A DNA stretch of 64,000 nt from Candidatus Eubacterium faecigallinarum. Its GTDB lineage: Bacteria; Bacillota; Clostridia; Oscillospirales; Acutalibacteraceae. The notes beneath the pieces are model-generated. The model was not told where the DNA came from. It was given only the letters and a program-made list of their open reading frames with translations, and did not search any database. The stretch covers positions 62,001-126,000 of the forward strand of contig DXDN01000001.1 in the NCBI GenBank assembly GCA_019115455.1, written 5' to 3'. Of the stretch, positions 44,658 to 52,811 are shown piece by piece. Position numbers and translations under genes: made by a program. The number at the start of each line of letters is the position of its first letter. Position 1 is the first letter of the stretch.

Positions 44658-44957
44658 TCAATTTTTATGTTTAAAACAGTCTATTGCATCAAGTAAAACC
44701 TTCACTTGTTTTTCCGAAAGCCCCTCTACTGAAATCACAGCACTTTTTTCAACGCCAAGCAAATAATCTGTAGAAACGCCGAAAAACTTTGCAAGCTCAA
44801 CAACATATTGCGTTGACGGAACCGTAAGCCCCATTTCCCAAGCATTTACTCCGGAACGTGATATTCCCAAAATTCGTGCAAGATCAGCCTGTTTGAGCCC
44901 GCTTTTTTCACGCAGCATTTTTATTCTGTCCGCAATATAAAACAATTCATTTGCCAA
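44658..44957 (-). CDS. Xre-family HTH regulator
   Basis: 99 aa with a TTG start at 44957 preceded by GAGGTGAT (3-4 bases of spacing to the TTG codon plus ACT); no in-frame ATG is near. Residues 10-62 are the helix-turn-helix: RIKMLREKSGLKQADLARIL, GISRSGVNAWEMGLTVPSTQ and VVELAKFFGVSTDYLLG. A short C-terminal tail may dimerise. It is divergent from the BspA-like surface gene, with two copies of a dyad-type site in between, so it likely represses that gene and itself. Confidence 0.88.
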   Translation of the reverse strand: MANELFYIADRIKMLREKSGLKQADLARILGISRSGVNAWEMGLTVPSTQYVVELAKFFGVSTDYLLGVEKSAVISVEGLSEKQVKVLLDAIDCFKHKN

Positions 44958-44985
44958 AGTATCACCTCACAATAAAGATACACTA

Positions 44986-45019
44986 ATCATTGTGATATTT
45001 AATTATCATTATGATATTT
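44986..45019. promoter_or_regulatory. Two direct copies of a dyad, likely Xre operators
   Basis: ATCATTGTGATATTT (44986-45000) and ATCATTATGATATTT (45005-45019) match at 14 of 15 bases and are 19 bases apart. The second lies in a perfect TATCAT-T-ATGATA dyad. They sit just upstream of the -35 of the BspA-like gene and over the promoter zone of the Xre gene. Confidence 0.6.
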
Positions 45020-45023
45020 ATAC

Positions 45024-45052
45024 TTGACATATTTTTTTATGCATTATATAAT
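45024..45052 (+). promoter_or_regulatory. Consensus promoter for BspA-like gene
   Basis: TTGACA, 17 bases, TATAAT, a full consensus sigma-A promoter, 58 bases before the ATG at 45111. Confidence 0.8.
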
Positions 45053-45110
45053 GTATCCACAGACAAATATAGAAATTATTGTCATAATTGGCAGAAAGGA
45101 AGAAATAATT

Positions 45111-46406
45111 ATGAAACTGAAAAAAATAATTTCACTGCTGCTGGCGACTGTCATCGTAATGTCGGTATTTGCCGTTTCTACAATTGCTCTTGCTGATGAA
45201 AGCAATGATTTTGAATATACCGTACTGGATGACGGTACGGCAGAAATCACCAAATACAATGGTAGTACATCAAAGTTAGTAATACCCACAAAAATTGATG
45301 GATACACTGTAAAAAAAATAGGATACTCAGCTTTTTGGAACTGTAAAGAATTAACAAGCGTAACTATTCCGAGCAGTGTGGAAGAAATAGAAGAAAGCGC
45401 CTACGGTCATTATTATTATCCATTTTATAATTGTTATCGCCTTGAGAATATAATCGTTGATAAACAAAATCTTAATTATTCCTCATTAGATGGAGTTTTG
45501 TTTAATAAGGATTTGACAAAAATACTTCATTATCCTGAAGGAAAAAAGGACAATACATATGTAATACCTCAAACTGTTACTGAAGTATCATCTAATACAA
45601 ATAAACTATACTATCCATTTATAAATAACAACCATTTAACTCACATTATTTTTCCGGAAACCGTTACATATATAGGAAGAACTGTCGCAACAACGGACTT
45701 AGAAAACGCAACTATCACGGTGTTAAATCCCAATTGCATTTTTGAAGATCAAGTAAATGTTCAAGGCGAACAGTGTTTTTATGGCTTTAGCGATATATAT
45801 GGTTTCCCCGATTCTACATCACAATATGTGTCATATATGAACTTTAATGCGCTAACAAATCCGATTGGAAATGGTATTTCTCCACATAATTCTGATATCA
45901 AATATACTATTGGCGACAATAGTATAGAAATTTATTGCTCATATAATTTAGCTGATTTCATAAGCGTAACTTTGGATTATGAAACTGTTGACCCGTCAAA
46001 TTATACACTATCCGAGGGTTCAACAATTTTAACCTTTAAATCAAAATATCTTGATACACTTTCCGTTGGAAAACATATAATAACCCTAAATTATAATAAC
46101 GCCAGCGTTTCATCAGTTCTTACCGTAATTGCTAAACCGACCGAAGATAATGAAACCGAAAATACAGATATCACCACTACGCAGAGCACTGACGTGCCAG
46201 AAGAAACGGTAACAGACAAATCAGAAGCCACCAATAATACAGAATCTGACACTTACGAAAAAGAAACAACATCAGACAAAACAGGCACATCAGCAAAATC
46301 ACCGTCAACCGGAAGTGACTGTACCTTCTTTGCTATTCTTGCGGCATTAATCTGCTCCGCAACTGCCGTTCTTTTAACCGTTAAAACAAAACGTATACAA
46401 AATTAA
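45111..46406 (+). CDS. BspA-like leucine-rich-repeat surface protein
   Basis: 431 aa from ATG 45111 (GAAAGGAAG upstream; the upstream in-frame ATGs overlap the promoter). Residues 1-30 are a signal peptide (MKLKKIISLLLATVIVMSVF). Residues 35-230 are LRR_5/BspA-type repeats (LVIPTKIDGYTVKKIGYSAF, LTSVTIPSSVEEIEESAYG, LTHIIFPETVTYIG). A beta-domain follows to about 345. A Thr/Glu-rich stalk spans about 345-395, then SPSTGSD, a hydrophobic segment and a basic KTKR tail: a PxTG-like sorting signal. It should be wall- or membrane-anchored and involved in binding. AT-rich compared with nearby operons. Control by the divergent Xre gene is likely. Confidence 0.85.
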   Translation: MKLKKIISLLLATVIVMSVFAVSTIALADESNDFEYTVLDDGTAEITKYNGSTSKLVIPTKIDGYTVKKIGYSAFWNCKELTSVTIPSSVEEIEESAYGHYYYPFYNCYRLENIIVDKQNLNYSSLDGVLFNKDLTKILHYPEGKKDNTYVIPQTVTEVSSNTNKLYYPFINNNHLTHIIFPETVTYIGRTVATTDLENATITVLNPNCIFEDQVNVQGEQCFYGFSDIYGFPDSTSQYVSYMNFNALTNPIGNGISPHNSDIKYTIGDNSIEIYCSYNLADFISVTLDYETVDPSNYTLSEGSTILTFKSKYLDTLSVGKHIITLNYNNASVSSVLTVIAKPTEDNETENTDITTTQSTDVPEETVTDKSEATNNTESDTYEKETTSDKTGTSAKSPSTGSDCTFFAILAALICSATAVLLTVKTKRIQN

Positions 46407-46420
46407 ATACAAAAAACAGC

Positions 46421-46453
46421 AAAGCGCTTAGCCAAAAAGGCTAAGCGCTTTTT
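46421..46453. terminator. Bidirectional terminator
   Basis: AAAGCGCTTAGCC pairs with its complement over a 5-base AAAAA loop and is followed by a T-run, between the convergent BspA-like and acyltransferase genes. Confidence 0.9.
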
Positions 46454-46486
46454 ACACAACAATACTACTTTAATTCGGTTGAATTA

Positions 46487-47401
46487 TTATACCCATTCCC
46501 TGATGATATCCGGGTTTTCAAATATCTCGTTTAACTTATTGACAAATGGAGTTATGTCACCCATATCAAGAGCCCTGTGGTCAAAAGCGATGGTAAAGGG
46601 CAGGCGGTATCCGGTACGGATTGTGCCGTCCTGTTCTGCAATGGGAACAAGCTGAGTTGCTCCGATAGCTATGGCGCAAACCTGGGGCGGTATGATTTCA
46701 AGCAGGGTGCATATTCCGTTCCAGTTGCGGCATACGGAGCCGAGATTTGACACGGTGATGGTCCCCTGTTCGATATCGTGCTTTGTGAGTCTGTCCGTTA
46801 CAGGGATTGAATAATATTCTTTCTTTGCCTTACCTGTCAGGGTCTTAACCTTATGCTTACCGGTCTTTGAACCTACGAGCCTGTTGATAGTCTGAGCGAT
46901 TTTTCCCCTCTTAAGTCCCTGTAGGGTATTGTCAAGAGACACCTCGAACATTACCTCGTTCATATCAGAATTATTGGCACGCCTTACGCTGTCGGCAATA
47001 GTGTCGCGCATTTGGCTCATGGTCTTATCATGCATGTCGTGCATATTGATAGTCATCATCTCGCCGGTTTTCAGCACCATGGGCATGGAGATATCAATTT
47101 CCTTAAAGGTCTTTACATTGCCCCTGACAAGTTTTCTGTTAAACTCGATATGGGAATTCATAATCGGGCAGGCTTTGAGTCCCTCCACAATTACTCTTAA
47201 CATTATAGTATTGATGGTGAGCTTCGTTTCGGGAGTGGCATCCTTATTTATATCCTTCATCACCTTTAAAAATTCAGTGACCTCCGGCTCATATGAAATA
47301 ACCGCATGGGGGATTGTCTCCCAGCTCTCCGCCGTCATGTTTGATACTATTTTTCTGGCAATGCCAAAGTGCTGATCTCTGATAACTGTTTTTTTGCTCA
47401 T
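46487..47401 (-). CDS. Stand-alone 2-oxoacid dehydrogenase-type acyltransferase domain
   Basis: 304 aa; CGGAGGAC precedes the ATG. The whole protein matches the E2 catalytic (CAT-like) fold: IARKIVSNMTAES at the front, KLTINTIMLRVIVEGLKACP, GTITVSNLGSVCRNW and the active-site FDHRALDMGD with H275 and D279. There is no lipoyl or E1/E3-binding domain, and no dehydrogenase genes nearby, so it is not a normal pyruvate dehydrogenase component. Comparable stand-alone proteins are sometimes linked to acyl transfer to other acceptors. The acceptor and acyl group are unknown. It follows a 42-codon gene by 27 bases. Confidence 0.85.
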   Translation of the reverse strand: MSKKTVIRDQHFGIARKIVSNMTAESWETIPHAVISYEPEVTEFLKVMKDINKDATPETKLTINTIMLRVIVEGLKACPIMNSHIEFNRKLVRGNVKTFKEIDISMPMVLKTGEMMTINMHDMHDKTMSQMRDTIADSVRRANNSDMNEVMFEVSLDNTLQGLKRGKIAQTINRLVGSKTGKHKVKTLTGKAKKEYYSIPVTDRLTKHDIEQGTITVSNLGSVCRNWNGICTLLEIIPPQVCAIAIGATQLVPIAEQDGTIRTGYRLPFTIAFDHRALDMGDITPFVNKLNEIFENPDIIREWV

Positions 47402-47428
47402 TATAATATGTCCTCCGAATTTGTAATA

Positions 47429-47557
47429 TTAAGCAGCGTCTTTGAAATCGAATTTTTTAATATCTGCTTTTGTAATTATTGTGCTGGTGTTTCTTCTGTT
47501 TCTAAGTGCAAAATAAGGGAAGAAAATCAAAACTGTGAGTGCTCTAAAAATTTTCAT
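47429..47557 (-). CDS. 42-aa small basic protein upstream of acyltransferase gene
   Basis: ATG 47557 is preceded by AAAGGAGAGATTACC, one of the best ribosome sites in the window, and the frame runs 42 codons to TAA. The product starts MKIFRALTVLIFFPYFAL, a hydrophobic stretch long enough to dip into a membrane, then a basic RNRRN turn and a charged tail (KADIKKFDFKDAA). It ends 27 bases before the acyltransferase ATG, so the two should be co-translated. No homologue comes to mind. A leader peptide or a small partner of the acyltransferase is possible. Confidence 0.6.
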   Translation of the reverse strand: MKIFRALTVLIFFPYFALRNRRNTSTIITKADIKKFDFKDAA

Positions 47558-47684
47558 GGTAATCTCTCCTTTAAAATAATTTCAAAATGAATTTGTGTTT
47601 TTCGGCTGAGCCTTTGCTCAACTACAATTCACATTTTACAGTTGCCGCGACCGTTTTTCTACAAACTTGGGTTTGCATTTTTAT

Positions 47685-47703
47685 TTGCAACCAGCAGTTG
47701 CAA
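47685..47703. promoter_or_regulatory. 19-bp palindrome upstream of small gene/acyltransferase
   Basis: TTGCAAC and GTTGCAA arms with a 5-base centre. It lies 128 bases upstream of the 42-aa gene, in a spacer with no other gene, and resembles a regulator dimer site. Confidence 0.5.
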
Positions 47704-47771
47704 TGCCTTAACCACGGGCTTTTTCGGCATTTTGGCAAAAAAATTCACAAATTTAATTTAAAAATACAAAT

Positions 47772-47813
47772 AAAAAAGACCACACGTTTTAAATAAACGT
47801 AATGGTCTTTTTT
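47772..47813. terminator. Terminator of hyp operon
   Basis: AAAAAAGACCA pairs with TGGTCTTTTTT, with an inner ACGTTT/AAACGT stem, directly next to the hypA stop codon. The A- and T-runs let it work on both strands. Confidence 0.85.
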
Positions 47814-48152
47814 CTACCGTGCCTCAATAGACAGCACGTTGAATTCTCTGCCTCGGATTACCTCGTAATCCGTCTTTTTGCACCTGGGACAGGTTCTGCT
47901 GTTTTTTGTCATTTCGTATTCCTCGCCGCAGGCACAGCGTGCCGCCGCCGGAATAAATATAAGGTTCAGCTCCGTCTTGTCAAAGGTTCCGCCCAGGCGT
48001 GCAACATTCCAGCACTCCTTAAAATAATCCGGCAGGATTCCGGAGAGCTCCCCCACCTCAACAGTGACGGAGGACACCTCCTTAAGCTCCTGCTCTTTCA
48101 TTATCTCTTCGATGAGCTCAAAGATTTCAAGAACAACTCCCAGCTCGTGCAT
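47814..48152 (-). CDS. hypA: HypA nickel metallochaperone
   Basis: 112 aa starting MHELG, where the His at position 2 and the free N-terminus bind nickel in this family. The middle has VTVEVGELSGILPDYFKECW. The zinc site is RCACGEEYEM and TCPRCKK (two Cys pairs). HypA passes nickel, with HypB, to [NiFe]-hydrogenase and sometimes to urease. The ATG shares an A with the hypB stop (TAATG). Last gene of the redox operon, followed at once by a terminator. Confidence 0.92.
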   Translation of the reverse strand: MHELGVVLEIFELIEEIMKEQELKEVSSVTVEVGELSGILPDYFKECWNVARLGGTFDKTELNLIFIPAAARCACGEEYEMTKNSRTCPRCKKTDYEVIRGREFNVLSIEAR

Positions 48153-48820
48153 TACTTATTCCATTCCCCGACTTCTCTTCTGAGCCAGTCGCACCAAGCG
48201 TCAATACCCTCTCCCGTCTTAGCCGACACGAAGAAAATCTCCGCCTTGGGGTTGAGCTTATGTATCCTCTCTTTAACCGCCTCATCATCAAAATCAAATA
48301 TCGCCTTGGCGTCAATTTTGTTGATCAGCACCACGTCGGACACGGTAAACATAAGCGGATATTTAAGGGGCTTGTCGTCCCCCTCCGGAACGGATAATAT
48401 CATTGCGTTTTTGCTGGCGCCCGTATCAAACTCAGCAGGGCAGACAAGATTGCCTACATTCTCCAGAATAACAAGGTCAAGGTCATCTGTGCCGAATTCG
48501 CTGATGCCCTGCTCAGTCATTCCGGCATCCAGGTGGCACATTCCGCCGGTGTGAAGCTGTATTGATTTTACGCCCTCCTGAGCCATTGCCCTGGCGTCAA
48601 CGTCGCTGTCGATATCAGCTTCCATAACGCCTATCTTCATTTCATCCTTAAGTCTGGAAACGGTGGCTTTTAACAGAGTGGTCTTGCCGCTTCCGGGGGA
48701 TGACATAAGGTTGAGAAGAAAAGTTTTTTCGCTCTTAAGCTTCTGCCTGAGCCTGTCGGCTTCACGGTCGTTATTTTCAAAAACGCTTCTTTTAATTTCT
48801 ATTACTTTGAATTCGTCCAT
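48152..48820 (-). CDS. hypB: HypB nickel-insertion GTPase
   Basis: 222 aa; TTAGGAGT lies ahead of the ATG. G1 P-loop MSSPGSGKTTLL, the switch-region IGVMEADIDSDVDARA, the metal-binding TGGMCHLDAGM (conserved Cys-His at the dimer interface), VGNLVCPAEFDTG (second Cys) and NKIDA (base recognition). The His-rich or CxxCGC N-terminal nickel store of some HypB proteins is absent. It fuels nickel delivery by GTP hydrolysis. Located 12 bases after the FAD/FeS oxidoreductase gene and coupled to hypA. Confidence 0.93.
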   Translation of the reverse strand: MDEFKVIEIKRSVFENNDREADRLRQKLKSEKTFLLNLMSSPGSGKTTLLKATVSRLKDEMKIGVMEADIDSDVDARAMAQEGVKSIQLHTGGMCHLDAGMTEQGISEFGTDDLDLVILENVGNLVCPAEFDTGASKNAMILSVPEGDDKPLKYPLMFTVSDVVLINKIDAKAIFDFDDEAVKERIHKLNPKAEIFFVSAKTGEGIDAWCDWLRREVGEWNK

Positions 48821-48831
48821 TTCAAAGACTC

Positions 48832-51042
48832 CTAATCCGCAAATTTTTCAAAAAATTCCTGTCGGCTCAGACCGCAGTTTCTTGCGTTGTCGTTGTTCGG
48901 AACGGCTCTGATGACCTCTCCGTTATAGCGTGAAACCAGCGCCTCGCATTCCTTGCCGTTTATATCACGCTTCTCCACGGAATATTCCTCCCTGAGAGGA
49001 ACCTGCTTTTTAAGCGCTGATTTTTCTGTAAGGGCACCGGTGGGGCAGAGCTTTACACAAAGTCCGCAGTTGGTGCATTTTGTCTGGTCGAGGGGAAGTG
49101 CAAACGCAGGCGTCACACTTGATTTAAATCCTCTTCCCAGCAGACCGATAGCGCTGATATTTACAACCTCTTTACAGGAGCGAACACACAGACCGCAAAG
49201 AATACACTTGGCGGTGTTGCGCTCGATAAAAGCATTGTCGTCACGTGTGTATTTCTGAGGCATTTCACCGGCAAAACGCTCAGGGTGGATATCATATCTC
49301 TGAGCCACGGAAAGCAGCTTGCATTTGAAATATTCACGGCAGCCGCACTCAAGACAGCGCTGTGCCTCTTTCTGCGCCTCCTCCTGAGTAAGTCCGAGAG
49401 ATACCTCGTTAAAATTATTTTTTCTGTCCTGAGCGTCAAGCACCTGAGCGACAGTTCTGGGCTGAGGAGTTTTGCCGGACAGGTCGATTCTGTCCTCGTC
49501 ACGCTTACTGATATACTTCTCAGCGGTGTCATATTCCTCTCCCTTAAGATAAGCGTCCACAACTTTAACGCATTTGTCCGCTTCGCCTATGGCGGCAATG
49601 GCAATTGATGCGCCCTTGTTGGTAGCGTCGCCAATGGCAAACACGCCGTCGATATTCGTCTTAAACGTATCCTCGTCGGCAAGTATCGTTCCTCTGTCCG
49701 TAAGCTCAATTGAGGAAAAGTCGGTGGAGTCAAATTTCTGACCGATAGCCATAATAACGCTGTCCACAGGGAGATACTCGGTTTTGCCCTCAATGGCAAC
49801 GGGACGTCTTCTGCCCGAGGCGTCCGGCTCGCCCAGCTCCATAAGCTGAAGCGTCATTGCTGATACTCTGCCGTTTTCGCCGTGGATTTCCACAGGATTT
49901 GTGAGGAATTTATAAATAACTCCCTCTTCCATGGATTCCTTGATTTCGATTTCCTCGGCAGGCATCTCCTGCTGAGTTCTGCGGTAGATAACATATACCT
50001 CTTTAGCTCCGAGCCTTACCGCTGTACGGCAGGCGTCCATAGCCGTATTACCGCCGCCGCATACCGCAACTCTTTCGCCGATATCAACTTTCTCGCCTTT
50101 AATCACACTTCTGAGAAAATCGATTCCGCCGTACACGCCCTTTATGTCCTCGCCCTTAACACGCATCGGTGTTGATTTCCATGCACCGGGAGCAAGAATA
50201 ACTGCGTCGTTTACTGATTTGAGCATATCAAGGGTAATATCCTTGCCGAATTTTACGTTATTGACAAGCTTTACGCCTGTTTTTTCTATTACAGATATCT
50301 CGCTGTCGAGAACCTCCTTGGGCAGACGGTACTGAGGGATACCGTATCTGAGCATGCCGCCCATCTTTTCCATCATATCAAAGACGGTTACCTGATGTCC
50401 CATTCTCCTAAGGTAAAACGCTGCTGTAAGTCCGGCAGGACCACCGCCGACAATCGCAACCTTCTTGTCTGTTTCTTCAGCAATCTCAGGAAGATATGCG
50501 TCACCTTTCAAATCCAGGTCCGCCGCAAATGCCTTTAACTGAGCGATATTAATCGGCTCCTCAACCTTGCCGCGTCTGCACGCCTTTTCACAGGGATGAG
50601 GACAAACTCTGCCGATTGACGCCGGCAGGGCAATTTTTTCTTTTATAAGTTTAAGAGCGTCGTCAAATTTTCCGTTTGCAATAAGTCCCACATAACCCTG
50701 GCAATCGGTGTTTGCGGGACAGGCAAGCTGGCACGGAGCCACGCAGTCGCCGTCGTGAGCTGACATAAGCAGCTCCATGGCGATTTTTCTTGACTTAACG
50801 ACTCTTTCGCTTTCGGTATTGATTACCATACCCTCGGAAACCTTTGACGAGCAGGAGCGCAGAAGCTTCGGCACTCCCTGAGCCTCAACCACGCAAAGGC
50901 CGCAGGCGCCGTAAATCTCCACCGCCTCGTCATAGCACAGGGTGGGGATATATATGCCGTTGCTCCTTGCCGCTTCCAGTATTGTACTGCCAGCAGGAGC
51001 AGTAATTTCTTTTCCGTTTATTGTAAGATTTACCATTTCCAT
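48832..51042 (-). CDS. 2Fe-2S / GltD-like FAD / 4Fe-4S oxidoreductase (StnC/NfnB-like)
   Basis: 736 aa from ATG 51042 with AAGGAGG upstream. Order: 2Fe-2S domain (residues 1-80, IYGACGLCVVEAQG), GltD-type FeS start (CVAPCQLACPANTDC, VCPHPCEKACRRG), FAD-binding VAIVGGGPAGLTAAFYLRRM, NAD(P)-binding VAVCGGGNTAMDACRTA with VIYRRTQ, FAD closing VFAIGDATNKGAS, a Cys-rich segment (CLECGCREYFKC), then two 4Fe-4S motifs (CILCGLCVRSCKEV and CTNCGLCVKLCPTG). There is no hydrogenase H-cluster. With its NuoF-like and NuoE-like neighbours it matches the three-subunit Sporomusa-type transhydrogenase (Stn), which links NADH, NADPH and ferredoxin by electron bifurcation. That match is inference from domain order. 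Confidence 0.85.
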   Translation of the reverse strand: MEMVNLTINGKEITAPAGSTILEAARSNGIYIPTLCYDEAVEIYGACGLCVVEAQGVPKLLRSCSSKVSEGMVINTESERVVKSRKIAMELLMSAHDGDCVAPCQLACPANTDCQGYVGLIANGKFDDALKLIKEKIALPASIGRVCPHPCEKACRRGKVEEPINIAQLKAFAADLDLKGDAYLPEIAEETDKKVAIVGGGPAGLTAAFYLRRMGHQVTVFDMMEKMGGMLRYGIPQYRLPKEVLDSEISVIEKTGVKLVNNVKFGKDITLDMLKSVNDAVILAPGAWKSTPMRVKGEDIKGVYGGIDFLRSVIKGEKVDIGERVAVCGGGNTAMDACRTAVRLGAKEVYVIYRRTQQEMPAEEIEIKESMEEGVIYKFLTNPVEIHGENGRVSAMTLQLMELGEPDASGRRRPVAIEGKTEYLPVDSVIMAIGQKFDSTDFSSIELTDRGTILADEDTFKTNIDGVFAIGDATNKGASIAIAAIGEADKCVKVVDAYLKGEEYDTAEKYISKRDEDRIDLSGKTPQPRTVAQVLDAQDRKNNFNEVSLGLTQEEAQKEAQRCLECGCREYFKCKLLSVAQRYDIHPERFAGEMPQKYTRDDNAFIERNTAKCILCGLCVRSCKEVVNISAIGLLGRGFKSSVTPAFALPLDQTKCTNCGLCVKLCPTGALTEKSALKKQVPLREEYSVEKRDINGKECEALVSRYNGEVIRAVPNNDNARNCGLSRQEFFEKFAD

Positions 51043-51056
51043 TTTTCTGCTCCTCC

Positions 51057-52811
51057 TTACTTTCTTATTACTGCGCCGAATTTGCAAGACTCAAGGCACT
51101 TGCCGCACTTGATACATTTTTCAGCGTCTATCACATGTGGTTTCTTGACCTCGCCGCTGATTGCGTTTACAGGGCAGTTCCTTGCGCAGAGGGTGCATCC
51201 ACGGCAGGCGTCTGCGTCAATGGAATAGCTGATAAGCGCCGAACATTCGCCGGCAGGGCAGGTCTTATTCTCAATATGAGCTATGTACTCATCCTTAAAA
51301 TACTTTAATGTGGTCAAAACGGGGTTAGGCGCAGTCTGCCCCAGTCCGCACAAAGCTCCGTCCTTGATACCGTAGCAAAGCTCCTCAAGAAGCTCAACAT
51401 CGCCGGGCTTTCCGTTGCCGTTGGTTATTCTTGTAAGAATCTCCAGCATTCTGGTGGTGCCGATACGGCAGTGAATACATTTGCCGCAGCTCTCCTTTGC
51501 CGTAAAGTCAAGGAAGAATTTTGCCATGCCCACCATGCAGGTGCCCTCGTCCATAACTACCATTCCGCCTGAGCCCATGATAGCTCCGGTAGCGCCCAGC
51601 GCCTTATAGTCAATAACCGTATCAATAAGACTTGCAGGTATACAGCCGCCTGAGGGTCCGCCCATCTGAACGGCTTTGAATTTTCTGTCGCCTTTCATTC
51701 CGCCGCCGATATCGAAAATAACATCACGGAGAGTTTTGCCCATAGGTATCTCAACAAGTCCGCTGCGCTTTACCTTTCCGGTAACGGCAAACACCTTAGT
51801 GCCCTTTGAACCCTCGGTGCCCATTGCGGCAAACGCCTCGCCGCCGTTATTTATAATCCAGCTGACGTTGGCAAAGGTCTCAACGTTATTTATATTTGAC
51901 GGCTTGCGCCAGTAACCGCTCTGTGCAGGGAACGGAGGCTTAAGCCTCGGCATACCCCTGTGTCCCTCTAAGGACTCAATCAGCGCAGTTTCCTCACCGC
52001 ATACAAATGCTCCGGCGCCTGCCTTAATGGTTATACGGCATGAAAAATCCGTGCCGAAAATGTTATCACCCAAAAATCCTGCCGCAGTTGCCTGTTCAAT
52101 CGCCTTTTCAAGTCTCTTGATTGCCAGGGGATATTCCGCTCTTACGTAAACAACAGCGTTCTTTGCGCCGATTGCATATGCGCCGATAAGCATGCCCTCA
52201 ATCAGATTATGGGGGTCGGATTCAATTACCGCACGGTCCATAAATGCGCCGGGGTCGCCCTCGTCGGCATTGCATATCAGGTATTTTTCGTCGCCCTGTG
52301 CCTCTCTCGCCGCATTCCACTTAAACCATGTGGGGAATCCCGCACCGCCTCTGCCGGCAAGTCCTGAGGTCTTGATAACTTCAATAACTTCCTGGGGAGT
52401 CATTTCGCACACAACTTTTTTAAGCGCTGTGTAGCCGTCAGCGGCAACAAAATCATCAATGTCCTCCGGGTTGATAATTCCGCATCTTCTCAGAGCGATA
52501 CGGGTCTGCTTTTCAAGGAATTCCTTATCCTCGTCGGACACAAGCAGTTCTTTTATCGCGCTTTCGTCTCCTGTAACAGCGTATTGCGCTATTTGGGCGG
52601 CGTCGTTTTCAGTAACACGCACAAGTCTTTTCAGCGTGCCGTCCTCTTCATAAATATCAACAATGGGCTCAAGATAGCACATGCCGACACAGCCGGCAAT
52701 AGTTACGTGTGCGCCGCCCAGCTCCTGCTTAAGCAGAGCCTGTCTGACTTTTTCCGCACCTGCCGCTATTCCGCAGGAGCCCTCACCTACAACAATCTTC
52801 ATATTGCTCAT
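51057..52811 (-). CDS. NuoF/HydB-like NADH-binding flavoprotein
   Basis: 584 aa; ATG 52811 overlaps the stop of the NuoE-like gene (TGATG) with GGAGG 7 bases upstream. Thioredoxin-like 2Fe-2S front domain (residues 1-85, GEGSCGIAAG and CVGMCYLEP), then NuoF: GRGGAGFPTWFKW and ICNADEGDPGAFMDR for FMN and NADH, GAGAFVCGEETALIESLEG, SCGKCIHCRIGTTRM for the 4Fe-4S cluster. The C-terminus adds a two-cluster ferredoxin (CRGCTLCARNCPVNAIS, CIKCGKCLESC). This is the shape of HydB and StnB subunits in electron-bifurcating complexes. Confidence 0.9.
   Translation of the reverse strand: MSNMKIVVGEGSCGIAAGAEKVRQALLKQELGGAHVTIAGCVGMCYLEPIVDIYEEDGTLKRLVRVTENDAAQIAQYAVTGDESAIKELLVSDEDKEFLEKQTRIALRRCGIINPEDIDDFVAADGYTALKKVVCEMTPQEVIEVIKTSGLAGRGGAGFPTWFKWNAAREAQGDEKYLICNADEGDPGAFMDRAVIESDPHNLIEGMLIGAYAIGAKNAVVYVRAEYPLAIKRLEKAIEQATAAGFLGDNIFGTDFSCRITIKAGAGAFVCGEETALIESLEGHRGMPRLKPPFPAQSGYWRKPSNINNVETFANVSWIINNGGEAFAAMGTEGSKGTKVFAVTGKVKRSGLVEIPMGKTLRDVIFDIGGGMKGDRKFKAVQMGGPSGGCIPASLIDTVIDYKALGATGAIMGSGGMVVMDEGTCMVGMAKFFLDFTAKESCGKCIHCRIGTTRMLEILTRITNGNGKPGDVELLEELCYGIKDGALCGLGQTAPNPVLTTLKYFKDEYIAHIENKTCPAGECSALISYSIDADACRGCTLCARNCPVNAISGEVKKPHVIDAEKCIKCGKCLESCKFGAVIRK

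Noticed and set aside
47659-47748. 29-codon GTG frame (MNFFAKMPKKPVV...) on the minus strand
   Set aside because: No ribosome site and it overlaps the 19-bp palindrome; probably chance.
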